Source: Mesorhizobium sp.
GTDB taxonomy: Bacteria > Pseudomonadota > Alphaproteobacteria > Rhizobiales > Rhizobiaceae
Assembly (NCBI RefSeq): GCF_017306585.1
Contig: NZ_JAFKIC010000147.1
Span: 1 to 40,369, forward strand
Reading direction: 5' to 3'
DNA: 40,369 nucleotides
In this document: piece after piece, positions 15,914 through 24,349 of the stretch
Numbering within the stretch: position 1 is the first letter of the stretch
How the letters are laid out: each line of letters starts with the position of its first letter
Translations under genes and position numbers: made by a program
Notes under the pieces: model-generated
What the model was told of the DNA's origin: nothing
Database searches by the model: none
Seen by the model: the letters and a program-made list of their open reading frames with translations, nothing else

Positions 15914-17188
15914 ATGAAACCAAATAGGCTCGCTGCGAGTTTGGGCGCAGCTTTCGTGCTTACCGCTTCCGTTTCAACCATGGCCCTGGCGCAGGCGCCG
16001 GTCTGCTCGGCGCCGGTCAAGGTGCTGGCGCAGCCGCGCGACGGCTTGACGCTGCTGGAAGACTCCAAGGACGAGTTCAAGAAACTCTCCGGCGCCGGCT
16101 TCCAGATCGATTATCTCAACGAGAATGACCGCCGGGCAAAGTCGCGCGCCGATGCGTCCACCGTCGGCAATTACAACGTCTACTATGTCGACGAAGCCAA
16201 TGTCGCGCTGTTCGCCTCGTCGAAATGGATCGTTCCGCTCGCCGATTATTATCCGGCTGACTATGACTACGCCGACTTCGACCCCGGCCGCCAGAAGGTC
16301 GCCACCTATGACGGCAAGGTCTGGTTCGCGCCGCTCACCGGCGGCGGCGACCTCATGGTCTACCGCAAGGACGTGCTGGAGGCCGCCGGCATCCAGCCGC
16401 CCAAGACGCTGGACGACCTCATCGCCGACGTGCCGAAGCTGACCAATGCCGACAAGGGCATGTACGGCATCGCGCTACGCGGCGCGCGCGGTTCGGGCGC
16501 CAATGTCTGGCGCTGGATGCCCTTCTTCAAGGCCTATGGCGGCAAGTGGTTCGACGGCGACAAGCCGGCCTTCAATTCCGAGGCCGCCGTCAAGGCGACG
16601 GAAACCTACCTCAAGCTGTTCAAGGATTCGGCGCCCGGCACACAGACCGGCAGCTGGGATGAATCGACCGGCGCCTTCCTGTCCGGTCAGGTCGCCATCC
16701 TTGTCGAATCGACACCGCTGTCGGGCATGGCGGTCGATCCCAAGACCTCGCAGGTGGTCGGCAAGATCGGCTTCCTGCCGCCGCCCTCGCCGCTGCCGGG
16801 CGGCGGTTACGGCCACGGCCTCGCCATCGCGGCCAAGGCCAATGCCGACGACGCTTCGAAGAAGTGCGCGGGTCTGTTCATCGCCTGGGCGACGTCGAAG
16901 GAAAACGAGAAGCGTCGGCTCGACGCGCATCAGTTCGGCGAGCTGAACCGCACCAGCATCCTGTCCAGCAAGGAATTCGCCGACATCTACGGCGCCGACC
17001 TCGGCCAGGCGCTCGCAGAGACCGGCAAGGTCACGGCGGTCAACTTCTGGCAGGACCCGCGCTGGCCCGATCTTGGCGACCGCTGGGGCATCATCCTGGA
17101 AGAGCTGGTCACGGGAACGCGCACCGACATCAAGGGCGGCCTCAACGAGCTCGAGGCCTACGCCAACGACCTGGTGAAGAAGAAGTAA
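15914..17188 (+). CDS. Sugar/polyol ABC transporter substrate-binding protein (SBP family 1)
   Basis: A 424-residue periplasmic binding protein. The start at 15914 follows GGAGGAG and gives a 26-residue signal peptide (to TMALA, before QAPVC). The mature protein has VYYVDEANVALFASSKWIVPL, VWFAPLTGGGDLMVYRKDVLEAAG and WDESTGAFLSGQVAILVEST, all typical of the MalE/UgpB/SmoE class. It heads a cluster with two permeases, a sorbitol/xylitol-type dehydrogenase and an ATPase, so a sugar alcohol is the likely ligand. The regulator gene upstream reads in the same direction but is separated by 239 bases, room for a regulated promoter. Confidence 0.92.
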   Translation: MKPNRLAASLGAAFVLTASVSTMALAQAPVCSAPVKVLAQPRDGLTLLEDSKDEFKKLSGAGFQIDYLNENDRRAKSRADASTVGNYNVYYVDEANVALFASSKWIVPLADYYPADYDYADFDPGRQKVATYDGKVWFAPLTGGGDLMVYRKDVLEAAGIQPPKTLDDLIADVPKLTNADKGMYGIALRGARGSGANVWRWMPFFKAYGGKWFDGDKPAFNSEAAVKATETYLKLFKDSAPGTQTGSWDESTGAFLSGQVAILVESTPLSGMAVDPKTSQVVGKIGFLPPPSPLPGGGYGHGLAIAAKANADDASKKCAGLFIAWATSKENEKRRLDAHQFGELNRTSILSSKEFADIYGADLGQALAETGKVTAVNFWQDPRWPDLGDRWGIILEELVTGTRTDIKGGLNELEAYANDLVKKK

Positions 17189-17196
17189 TCCTCCCG

Positions 17197-17258
17197 CCCG
17201 CGGCGCGCGGGCCACGGCATTCCAGTGAATGCCGGGACCTGTGCGCCGCGGGATTTTT
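17197..17258 (+). terminator. Attenuator-like hairpin between binding-protein and permease genes
   Basis: CCCGCGGCGC (17197-17206) pairs with GCGCCGCGGG (17243-17252), and inside lies a second hairpin CGGCATTC-CAGT-GAATGCCG. ATTTTTA follows. The structure starts 8 bases after the binding-protein stop. In this position such hairpins usually allow partial termination or protect the upstream mRNA so that the binding protein is made in excess. Confidence 0.75.
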
Positions 17259-17327
17259 AGCACGGGCCACAGGCTTTCGAGAGAGGGCCGCGTGGCCAGG
17301 CATCCCTGATAAAAGCGAGTTTAGGCA

Positions 17328-18194
17328 ATGCGCCGGCGCTCATCCCTGCCCGTCACTTTCGTCGTTCCCACGCTCGCCATTCTGCTGGTGCTGTCGATGG
17401 TGCCGACGCTCTACGCCATCGTCATCGCCCTGCAGAACCGTGAGTTGAGTTCGGCGGGCTATTCCTGGGTCTGGTTCGCGAATTTCGTCGATCTCTTCCT
17501 CGACCGCCGGTTTCTCAACGCGGTCTGGGTCTCGGTCAAATGGGAGATCGTCACTGTCGTCGCGACCATGGTCGTGGCGATCGGGCTCGGCGTGCTGATG
17601 TTCGAGGTCGCCTCGCCGCGCCTGCGCAATCTCTATTGCCTGCTGTTCATCATTCCGGTGCTTTTGCCGCGCGTCTCGGCGGCCTTCGTCTGGAAGTTCG
17701 CCTATCATCCGCTCTACGGCATCGCCACCTATCCCTATCGCCTGTTGACCGGCGGGCTCATCTTCGACCCGCTGTCGAAGCCCGGATCGGCTCTGTTCGC
17801 CGTCGCCTCGGTCGACGTCTGGCAATGGGGCCTGTTCTTCGCCGTCATCGTGCTGAAGCTGCTCGAAACCTTGCCCCCGCAGCCGATCGAAGCGGCGCGG
17901 CTCGACCATGCCAGGCGCTGGCAGATCCATGCCTATGTCACCTTGCCGATGCTGAAGGCGCCGCTGATCAGCCTGATGTTCGTCAAGATGATCGAGTCGC
18001 TGCGCTCTTTCGACCTGATCTACGTCATGACGCGCGGCGGCCCGGGCGTGGCGACGGAGACGCTCGACATGTACGCTTTCTCGCAAGGCTTCATCGAATC
18101 CGGCAAGGTCTCCTACGCCTCGGCCATGGCCGTGCTGATGATGATCGCCACCGTCATCACCTTCACCATGCTGTGGAAGCGGGTGCAGGCATGA
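17328..18194 (+). CDS. Sugar/polyol ABC transporter permease (MalF-like)
   Basis: A 288-residue inner-membrane subunit with six hydrophobic segments, starting with a short basic N-terminus and VTFVVPTLAILLVLSMVPTLYA. The cytoplasmic EAA loop is EAARLDHARRWQIHAYVTLPMLK; the usual Gly of the EAA motif is replaced here (DHARRW rather than DGA), a small oddity. The ending SFDLIYVMTRGGPGVATETL is typical of the MalF/UgpA class. The stop overlaps the next start in ATGA, so the two permeases are coupled and form the channel. Confidence 0.92.
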   Translation: MRRRSSLPVTFVVPTLAILLVLSMVPTLYAIVIALQNRELSSAGYSWVWFANFVDLFLDRRFLNAVWVSVKWEIVTVVATMVVAIGLGVLMFEVASPRLRNLYCLLFIIPVLLPRVSAAFVWKFAYHPLYGIATYPYRLLTGGLIFDPLSKPGSALFAVASVDVWQWGLFFAVIVLKLLETLPPQPIEAARLDHARRWQIHAYVTLPMLKAPLISLMFVKMIESLRSFDLIYVMTRGGPGVATETLDMYAFSQGFIESGKVSYASAMAVLMMIATVITFTMLWKRVQA

Positions 18195-19003
18195 GAACCG
18201 GCAGGCTGATCGGCCAGGCCGTCCTGGCAGTCGCGGGCTTCGTGGCGGTGTTTCCGCTGCTGTGGACGGCGCTCAACTCGCTGAAGAACAATGTCGATAT
18301 CATCACCCGCGTGCCGCGCGTGGTGTTCACGCCCACGCTTGCCAACATCAGCTATATTCTCGGCCGCGACAGCGTGCTGACCGGCCTCTACAATTCCGTC
18401 GTCGCCTGCGGTTGCGCGGTGCTGATCGGCGTTGTGCTCGGCCTGCCCGCCGCCTACGCCGTGGCGCGCTATCCCAACCGCTGGGCCGGCGACATCCAGT
18501 TCTTCGTGCTGTCGCTGCGCTTCCTGCCGCCGGTGGCGGTGGCCATCCCGCTGATGGTGATCTGGTTGCAGATCGGTCTCTACGACACTTTGCCGGCGTT
18601 GATCGTCACCTACTCGCTGCTCACCATCTCGGTGATCATGTGGCTGGCGATACCTGCCTTCCAGGCCGTTCCCAAGGAGATCGAGGAAGCCGCCTTCGTC
18701 GACGGCTATGGCGCCTATTCAGTGTTCTGGCGCATCGCCTTGCCGGTCGCGGCGCGCTCGCTGGCTGGTGCGGTCGCCTTCAGCTTCGTGCTGGTCTGGA
18801 ACGAGTTCCTCATCGCGCTGATGCTGTCGAGCTCCAACGCCAAGACCTTGCCGATCGTTGCTTCCGAACTCTCCCAGCAAGGCATGAATGTGCCGTGGGG
18901 CATCCTCAACGCCTCGGTCGTGCTGCTGTCGCTGCCGCCGCTGCTGTTCCTCGGCGTGCTCAGCGGCTTCCTGAATTCCGTGTTCCGGCAAAAAAAGACT
19001 TGA
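18191..19003 (+). CDS. Sugar/polyol ABC transporter permease (MalG-like)
   Basis: A 270-residue permease with six transmembrane segments. The start at 18191 is set by the ATGA overlap with the previous stop. The EAA loop (EIEEAAFVDGYGAYSVFWRIALPVA) is canonical for MalG/UgpE proteins and contacts the ATPase. NSLKNNVDIITRVP in the first periplasmic part and FVLVWNEFLIALMLS near the end are typical. It works with the preceding permease and the ATPase at 20069. Confidence 0.93.
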   Translation: MRTGRLIGQAVLAVAGFVAVFPLLWTALNSLKNNVDIITRVPRVVFTPTLANISYILGRDSVLTGLYNSVVACGCAVLIGVVLGLPAAYAVARYPNRWAGDIQFFVLSLRFLPPVAVAIPLMVIWLQIGLYDTLPALIVTYSLLTISVIMWLAIPAFQAVPKEIEEAAFVDGYGAYSVFWRIALPVAARSLAGAVAFSFVLVWNEFLIALMLSSSNAKTLPIVASELSQQGMNVPWGILNASVVLLSLPPLLFLGVLSGFLNSVFRQKKT

Positions 19004-19018
19004 TGCGAGGATTGGCCG

Positions 19019-20065
19019 ATGCAGGCTCTGGTACTTGAGAAAAAAGGCGAACTGTCGCTGCGCGAGATCGCGCTGCCGCTCGATGTCGGACCCAACGACG
19101 TCAAGGTCGCCATCCACACGGTCGGCGTCTGCGGCAGCGACGTGCACTATTATACGCACGGCGCCATCGGCAGCTATGTCGTGCGCGCGCCGATGGTGCT
19201 TGGTCACGAGGCCTCGGGAACGGTCGTCGAGGTCGGCGCCAACGTCACCACATTGCAGGTTGGCGACCGCGTCTGCATGGAGCCTGGCGTACCGAACCTG
19301 TCGTCCCGCGCGGCAAAACTCGGCATCTACAATGTCGATCCGGATGTTCGCTTCTGGGCGACACCGCCCATCCACGGCGTGCTTGCGCCCTATGCGGTTC
19401 ACCCCGCCGCCTTCACCTACAAATTGCCCGACAATGTCTCCTTCGCCGAGGGTGCGATGGTCGAGCCCTTCGCCATCGGCATGCAGGCGGCGAGCCGCGC
19501 CCGCATCGTTCCGGGCGATGTCGCCGTCGTCGTCGGCTGCGGCCCGATCGGCATCATGATCGCGCTTGCCGCCCTTGCCGGAGGCTGTTCGAAAGTGCTG
19601 ATCTCGGATTTCTCCGCACCGAAGCTCAAGATCGCCGCGCAATATGCCGGAATCGTGCCGGTCAATATCGGCGAGCAGTCACTGTTGGATGCCGTCGCCG
19701 CCGCGACCGGCAATTGGGGCGCGGATATCGTCTTCGAGGCCAGCGGTAGCCCGAAGGCCTTCGCCGACCTGTTCGATGTCGTGCGGCCGGGCGGCGCTGT
19801 CGTGCTGGTCGGACTGCCCGTCGAGCCGGTGGCCCTCAACGTGCCGGCGGCGATCTCGAAGGAGGTGCGCATCGAGACGGTGTTCCGCTATGCCAACATC
19901 TTCGACCGGGCCCTGCAGCTCATCGCGTCCGGCAAGCTCGACCTCAAGCCGCTGATCACCGGCACCTATGCTTTTGCAGACAGCATCAAGGCTTTCGAGC
20001 GGGCGGCCGAAGGCAATCCGCAGGACGTCAAGCTGCAGATCCTGCTTTCCGGCGAAAAGGGCTGA
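19019..20065 (+). CDS. Zinc-dependent polyol dehydrogenase (sorbitol/xylitol dehydrogenase type)
   Basis: A 348-residue medium-chain dehydrogenase that would oxidise the imported polyol to a ketose with NAD. The catalytic zinc residues are Cys38 ([10 protein letters not shown]), His63-Glu64 (LGHEASG) and Glu149 (MVEPFAIG). The lobe that holds a structural zinc in many alcohol dehydrogenases has no cysteines ([18 protein letters not shown]), as in animal sorbitol dehydrogenase, supporting the SDH/XDH class. The nucleotide site is [10 protein letters not shown], and the Asp in LISDFSAPK at the end of the second strand favours NAD over NADP. It lies within the transporter operon, 15 bases after the permease gene and 3 before the ATPase gene. 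Sorbitol, xylitol and galactitol are all possible substrates. Confidence 0.9.
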   Translation: MQALVLEKKGELSLREIALPLDVGPNDVKVAIHTVGVCGSDVHYYTHGAIGSYVVRAPMVLGHEASGTVVEVGANVTTLQVGDRVCMEPGVPNLSSRAAKLGIYNVDPDVRFWATPPIHGVLAPYAVHPAAFTYKLPDNVSFAEGAMVEPFAIGMQAASRARIVPGDVAVVVGCGPIGIMIALAALAGGCSKVLISDFSAPKLKIAAQYAGIVPVNIGEQSLLDAVAAATGNWGADIVFEASGSPKAFADLFDVVRPGGAVVLVGLPVEPVALNVPAAISKEVRIETVFRYANIFDRALQLIASGKLDLKPLITGTYAFADSIKAFERAAEGNPQDVKLQILLSGEKG

Positions 20066-20068
20066 CCC

Positions 20069-21157
20069 ATGTCCGCGATCACCTGCTCCCACGTCGACAA
20101 GGCCTATGGCGCCACGACGGTCATCCGCGATCTCAATCTCTCGATCGAGGAGCATGAATTCGTGGTGTTCCTCGGCCCGTCCGGCTGCGGCAAGTCCACC
20201 TTGCTCAGGATGCTGGCCGGGCTGGAGGACATCAGCGGCGGCGAGGTCTCGATCGGCGGCAAGGTGGTCAACGACCTCGAGCCCGGCGACCGCGGCATCG
20301 CCATGGTGTTCCAGAACTATGCGCTCTATCCGCATATGACGATCTTCGACAACATCGCCTTCGGGCTGAGGCGCCAGAAGGTGCCGGCGCCGGAGATCCA
20401 GAAGCGCGTCGGAGCGGTTGCGGCGACGCTCGGTCTGGAGCCCTATCTCGGCCGCAAGCCGACCGAGCTTTCCGGCGGCCAGCAGCAGCGCGTCGCCATC
20501 GCGCGCGCCATGATCAAGACGCCCAAGGTGTTCCTGTTCGACGAGCCTTTGTCCAATCTCGACGCCAAGCTGCGAAACCATATGCGGGTCGAGATCGCCC
20601 GGCTGCACCAGTCGCTGAAGACTACCACCGTCTATGTCACCCATGACCAGCTGGAGGCGATGACGCTTGCCGACCGCATCGTGCTCCTGCGGGACGGCGT
20701 CATCGAGCAGGTCGGCTCGCCGGCCGAAATCTACGGCCGGCCCGGCAATCTGTTCGTCGCCGGTTTCATCGGCACGCCGAACATGAATTTCATCGAGGTA
20801 ACGCCGGCCAGGACGGAGAACGGCTGGACCCTGACCGGCGCCGGAGCGGTCCTGGCGATCGAAGGTTCCGGCTTCCATCTGCGTCAGGGCGAGCGCGCGG
20901 TGCTCGGCATCCGGCCCCCAGACCTGAAGACGGCTGGCGCCGCCGCCGGCGGCAACCTGCTGCAAGGCACCGCCGACCTCATCGAGTTCCACGGCAATGA
21001 CGCGCTGGTGACGTTCGGGTCCGGCGGCAAGGAGATCAGCGCGCTCGTGCCGGCCCGCGAATGCCCGGCGCTTCGTGCCCCGGTGCGTTATACGTTCGAG
21101 GAGGAGAGCATCCATTTGTTCGACGCGGCATCGGGCGTGTCGCTGCGCAGGCGGTGA
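20069..21157 (+). CDS. Sugar/polyol ABC transporter ATP-binding protein (MalK/UgpC type)
   Basis: A 362-residue ATPase driving the preceding transporter. Walker A is GPSGCGKST at 36-44, the signature is LSGGQQQR, Walker B is [14 protein letters not shown], and the switch His is in [15 protein letters not shown]. The C-terminal regulatory TOBE-like domain (from about residue 235, [12 protein letters not shown] onward) marks the MalK/UgpC group. The gene begins 3 bases after the dehydrogenase stop and ends the operon; the next gene is convergent, 24 bases away, with no evident terminator hairpin. Confidence 0.95.
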   Translation: MSAITCSHVDKAYGATTVIRDLNLSIEEHEFVVFLGPSGCGKSTLLRMLAGLEDISGGEVSIGGKVVNDLEPGDRGIAMVFQNYALYPHMTIFDNIAFGLRRQKVPAPEIQKRVGAVAATLGLEPYLGRKPTELSGGQQQRVAIARAMIKTPKVFLFDEPLSNLDAKLRNHMRVEIARLHQSLKTTTVYVTHDQLEAMTLADRIVLLRDGVIEQVGSPAEIYGRPGNLFVAGFIGTPNMNFIEVTPARTENGWTLTGAGAVLAIEGSGFHLRQGERAVLGIRPPDLKTAGAAAGGNLLQGTADLIEFHGNDALVTFGSGGKEISALVPARECPALRAPVRYTFEEESIHLFDAASGVSLRRR

Positions 21158-21181
21158 CTTGATACGCTCCGGATCCTTGCA

Positions 21182-21955
21182 TCAGCGGTCGATGGAGGCA
21201 TAGCTCGCCACGATACTCGATGTCTGGCCTTCGCCCGTAGTATAGGCCAGCTTCTTCATTGAGATGGCGTAGAGCGCGGACAGTTTTTCCTCCGTGCACA
21301 TGCTGGCGACGGGCCCTTCCTCATTGTGCCCGGCGCCGTATAGCAGGATTGCCCGGTTTGCGATTTCCAGAGCGTGGGTTGGCTCGTGCGTCGTCATCAC
21401 GATGGTCAGGCCGCGCTCGGTTGAGAGCCGGCGCAGCATCGATAGAACGACGGCCTGATTGCGAAAATCGAGCGCCGAGGTTGGCTCGTCGAGAAGCAGG
21501 ATATCGGCTTCCGATGCCAGAGCGCGCGCGATCAGGACTAGTTGACGCTCTCCGCCTGACAATGTTCCAATCGAGCGCCGGGCGAAAGCCTGCAATCCTA
21601 CGGTCTCCAGAGCCTGTGCCGCGCGCTGCCTGTCCACCGCTGTCGCATTGGAGAACAGTCCGACATGGCGAGCCCGACCCATCAGCACGACGTCGAACAC
21701 CGAATAGGCGAAAGGTGACGCAAAATGCTGGGGGACGTAGCCGACGATGCCCTTGCTTCGGATCGAGCCCGCCGTCGGCGAAATCAAGCCAGCCATGCAT
21801 TTGAGCAACGTTGTCTTGCCGCGTCCGTTTCGGCCCAGAAGCACCAGTGTCTGGCCCGGTGCGAGGGAGAACGACAGGTCGCAAAACAGCCAGGGCGCGT
21901 TCGCCGCATAGCGAAAGCCCAGCGACTGCGCCTCGATCACGCTACCAGCCCTCAT
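21182..21955 (-). CDS. FecE/BtuD-type ABC transporter ATP-binding protein
   Basis: A 257-residue ATPase of the iron-siderophore/B12/haem class. Walker A is GRNGRGKTT (41-49), the signature LSGGERQLV (132-140) and Walker B ILLLDEPTSALD; VPQHFASPFAYSVFDVVLMGR is the Q-loop region characteristic of FecE. About 40 C-terminal residues follow the switch region (TTHEPTHAL) and include CTEEKLSALYAISM, usual for this group. The ATG at 21955 overlaps the permease gene by 14 bases; a GTG at 21940, with GAGGG upstream, is an equally good start. It is the last gene of the five-gene operon. Confidence 0.93.
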   Translation of the reverse strand: MRAGSVIEAQSLGFRYAANAPWLFCDLSFSLAPGQTLVLLGRNGRGKTTLLKCMAGLISPTAGSIRSKGIVGYVPQHFASPFAYSVFDVVLMGRARHVGLFSNATAVDRQRAAQALETVGLQAFARRSIGTLSGGERQLVLIARALASEADILLLDEPTSALDFRNQAVVLSMLRRLSTERGLTIVMTTHEPTHALEIANRAILLYGAGHNEEGPVASMCTEEKLSALYAISMKKLAYTTGEGQTSSIVASYASIDR

Positions 21956-23009
21956 TGTGCGTGCGGTGCAGAAGGATCATGAAGACCGGCGCACCAACGA
22001 TGGCGGTCAGCACGCCAAGCGGGATTTCGGCTGGTATCAGCGATCGCGCCATGACATCGACAAGCAGCATGAAGCTGGCGCCGAGCAGAGCCGACGCCGG
22101 CAGCAGCCGCATGTGATCGGGGCCGACCAGCGACCGTGCAAAATGTGGCACCACCAGCCCGACCCAGCCGATTATCCCGGAATTGGCGACACTGGCCGCC
22201 GTGATGCCGGTCACGCAGCATAGAACAAGCCATCGGGTCGGCTCGACCTTGAGGCCAAGGCCGCGGGCTTCCTCATCGCCCAGCGACAGGATGTTTATGC
22301 GAAAGCGCATCAGCATGAGCGGCAAGGCAAAGACCGCCACGATCGGCACCATCAGCAGCGCGCGCTCGGGCGTGGCGCTGGCAAACGACCCCATCAACCA
22401 GAAAACGATGGCCGGCAAAGTGTCATTGGGATCGGCGAGATAGGTCGCGAGCGAAACCAGTGCCGAAAACAGCGCCGAGATGACCACGCCCGACAGCACC
22501 AGCATCAGGATCGACGAACGGCCTGCCTTGCGGCTCATCATCACGACCAGCAACAGCGCCGCCAGGCCAAAGGCGAAGGCCATCGACCAAAGTGCGGCCG
22601 CGCCAAGCCCGAGCAGAATGGCGAACACACCGCCGAATGCCGCGCCCGAGGACACGCCGATGACATGTGGGTCGACCAGGGGATTGCGGAACACGCCCTG
22701 CAGAACCGCGCCCGAAAGCGCCAGGCCGGCGCCGACGAAGCCGCCGATCAGCATGCGCGGAATGCGCACCAGCTCGACCACGCGCCACACCGGTTCGGCA
22801 ACACCGGCACGGCCGGGTCCGATGCCAAGCCAGCCTGAAACCAGTGTTGCGAGATCGCCAAGCCCGACGCTGTAGCGGCCAATCGACAAGGACGCGATCA
22901 TCGCCGCCGCCAGCAGTACGACAAGGGCAGGGATGGCCAGCCCGATGCCGATCGCCTGGGCGTCGGCGGAGCTTGCCGTGGTGCTGGTGTCGTCGACGGC
23001 CGATGGCAT
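21942..23009 (-). CDS. FecCD-family ABC transporter permease (iron-siderophore/metal complex)
   Basis: A 355-residue inner-membrane permease with about nine or ten transmembrane segments. Diagnostic motifs are RIPRMLIGGFVGAGLALSGAVLQGVFRNPL, of which the core is LALSGAVLQGVFRNPL, then DPHVIGVSSGAAFG, and the cytoplasmic GLVVPHFARSLVGPDHMRLLPASALLGA motif, of which VVPHFAR and GPDHRMLLP-like residues contact the ATPase. Only one permease is present, so it should homodimerise. The start codon may be ATG at 23009 (TGATG overlap with the previous stop) or GTG at 23012. The family carries ferric siderophores, haem, cobalamin or oxyanions. Confidence 0.94.
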   Translation of the reverse strand: MPSAVDDTSTTASSADAQAIGIGLAIPALVVLLAAAMIASLSIGRYSVGLGDLATLVSGWLGIGPGRAGVAEPVWRVVELVRIPRMLIGGFVGAGLALSGAVLQGVFRNPLVDPHVIGVSSGAAFGGVFAILLGLGAAALWSMAFAFGLAALLLVVMMSRKAGRSSILMLVLSGVVISALFSALVSLATYLADPNDTLPAIVFWLMGSFASATPERALLMVPIVAVFALPLMLMRFRINILSLGDEEARGLGLKVEPTRWLVLCCVTGITAASVANSGIIGWVGLVVPHFARSLVGPDHMRLLPASALLGASFMLLVDVMARSLIPAEIPLGVLTAIVGAPVFMILLHRTHNEGW

Positions 23010-23713
23010 CACGCAGGACCCGTCCGCGTCGGCGGCGCTAGGGCGACAGGCTCGTCGGTAAAGACCAGAGCCTTCAGTATGTCGTGGAAAAGATTGGGCT
23101 CAAAGCGCGGGTCCGAGCAGAACTGTTCGATATGGTCGCCATTGTGCATGAAGACCTTGCCACCGCCGGGCATGCGCCAGACCCAGTCCACCGGCCCTTC
23201 ATGGATGGTGCCGTCTGGCGTCGGCCCGCCGATCAGGCAGAGCCACTGCGCGCCTTCGGGCGCATCGGCATAGCCACGCGCATATTGCCCCAGGATCCCC
23301 TCATGCCGATGGAAGTTCTCGAAGTCCATGCGGCCGAAATAGGCGCCCGGCGCGGCGGGGCGGATCATCCAGTTGGTGAACGGCTTCGGCGTGACGGGTT
23401 TGAACGGCGAAAGGCAAGGCAGCCACGGAATGATGATGTGACCGTTGATGAGGAAATGACCACCCGAGGCGAGATAGTCGACGAGTTTCGCCTCGATCGA
23501 CTTCAGGAAAATCTGGTCGTGCATTCCTGACAGGAACAGTACGTCGACATCGCCGAGGTCCATGGCCTCGAGGTCGTAGATATCGACCGGGCTGTAGCGC
23601 CAGTCCTGCGGCACCAGCCCGCCGACACGGTCGATATTGTAGCTCCTTGTCGAGCGCACATAGACGAGATGCGGTCTGTGCCCGCCGCGAAAATCGGTCT
23701 TTGCCTCACTCAC
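23009..23713 (-). CDS. Unknown protein, class I glutamine-amidotransferase-like fold, in metal transporter operon (second of pair)
   Basis: A 234-residue protein without signal peptide or membrane segment, so cytoplasmic. GTG at 23713 is supported by GAGGTGA upstream and an 8-base overlap with the previous gene. The central part (DLGDVDVLFLSGMHDQIFL, then KLVDYLASGGHFLINGH) has the strand-turn-helix-strand pattern of GATase/ThuA-like domains, but the nucleophile Cys is replaced around GMHDQ. It is rich in aromatic and His residues (NFHRHEG, VDWVWRMPGGGKVFMHNGDH), which could bind a ligand or metal. The LVDYLASGG segment aligns with LNDYLAQGG of the upstream neighbour, so the pair are probably paralogues. 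Fold assignment is inference; function unknown. Confidence 0.8.
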   Translation of the reverse strand: MSEAKTDFRGGHRPHLVYVRSTRSYNIDRVGGLVPQDWRYSPVDIYDLEAMDLGDVDVLFLSGMHDQIFLKSIEAKLVDYLASGGHFLINGHIIIPWLPCLSPFKPVTPKPFTNWMIRPAAPGAYFGRMDFENFHRHEGILGQYARGYADAPEGAQWLCLIGGPTPDGTIHEGPVDWVWRMPGGGKVFMHNGDHIEQFCSDPRFEPNLFHDILKALVFTDEPVALAPPTRTGPA

Positions 23714-24329
23714 CTGCCGTCACCTCTGTCTTGAGCCAGGGATAGAAGCGGTTGAGGAAACGCGTTGTCGCCGGCATGAAGCGGCGGCCGTGGTGGGTGT
23801 GCGGATCGATGGTCGAGGCAATCAGCCGGCCGCCCCCATCGACCGGCAGGTCGAACATCAGGCAACCCTCATCATTGTCGATATTCAGGATTGGCGTCGC
23901 GTCTTCGGGAAAGCGGAAGGCGCCGAAAAAGTGCCAGCACATGTCGGCCAGGGGAATGGCCTTGGCCATCGAATGGTGCGGGTTGGGTTGATAGGCCTCC
24001 ATGCGCCCGCCCGGGCGCATCCACCACTTCCAGTCTTCCGTTTCGCGGCTGAACCACTGCACGGAGACGACATCGAGCCATTCGTCCATGCGGTTCGGTT
24101 CGAACACGAGGAGGAATCCGCCCTGCGCCAGATAGTCGTTGAGTTGGCGCGCGTGTCGGCGCAAGAGATCCTGGTTGGAGAAATCGGGGACGACGATTGC
24201 CTTGAACGCCGTCAGGTCGACGCGATCGATGAAGCGCAGATAGATTTCTTCATCGATATGGGCCTTGTAATCCTGATAGCACTGCAGCTGCGCGCCATCA
24301 CCCGACGTGACAAAGCCGATATCCTTCAC
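23706..24329 (-). CDS. Unknown protein, class I glutamine-amidotransferase-like fold, in metal transporter operon (first of pair)
   Basis: A 207-residue cytoplasmic protein starting with GTG at 24329 behind GGGGAG. DLTAFKAIVVPDFSNQDLL followed by QLNDYLAQGGFLLVFEP resembles the flavodoxin-like core of ThuA/GATase domains, with FSNQD where a catalytic Cys would stand. The second half is aromatic- and His-rich (WFSRETEDWKWWMRPGG, NPHHSM, DMCWHFFGAFRF, DPHTHHGRRF). Several of these residues could form a ligand or metal site. The gene is 20 bases after the binding-protein gene and overlaps the next by 8 bases, so both unknowns are locked into the transporter operon. Possible roles are release of metal from an imported chelate, or a regulatory subunit; neither is shown. 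Confidence 0.8.
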   Translation of the reverse strand: MKDIGFVTSGDGAQLQCYQDYKAHIDEEIYLRFIDRVDLTAFKAIVVPDFSNQDLLRRHARQLNDYLAQGGFLLVFEPNRMDEWLDVVSVQWFSRETEDWKWWMRPGGRMEAYQPNPHHSMAKAIPLADMCWHFFGAFRFPEDATPILNIDNDEGCLMFDLPVDGGGRLIASTIDPHTHHGRRFMPATTRFLNRFYPWLKTEVTAGE

Positions 24330-24349
24330 GGCATCGCTCCCCGTGCGCC

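Noticed and set aside
19019-20065. Loss of structural zinc cysteines as a defect in the dehydrogenase
   Set aside because: The cysteine-free lobe is normal for sorbitol-dehydrogenase-type enzymes, so it supports the class and is not a defect.
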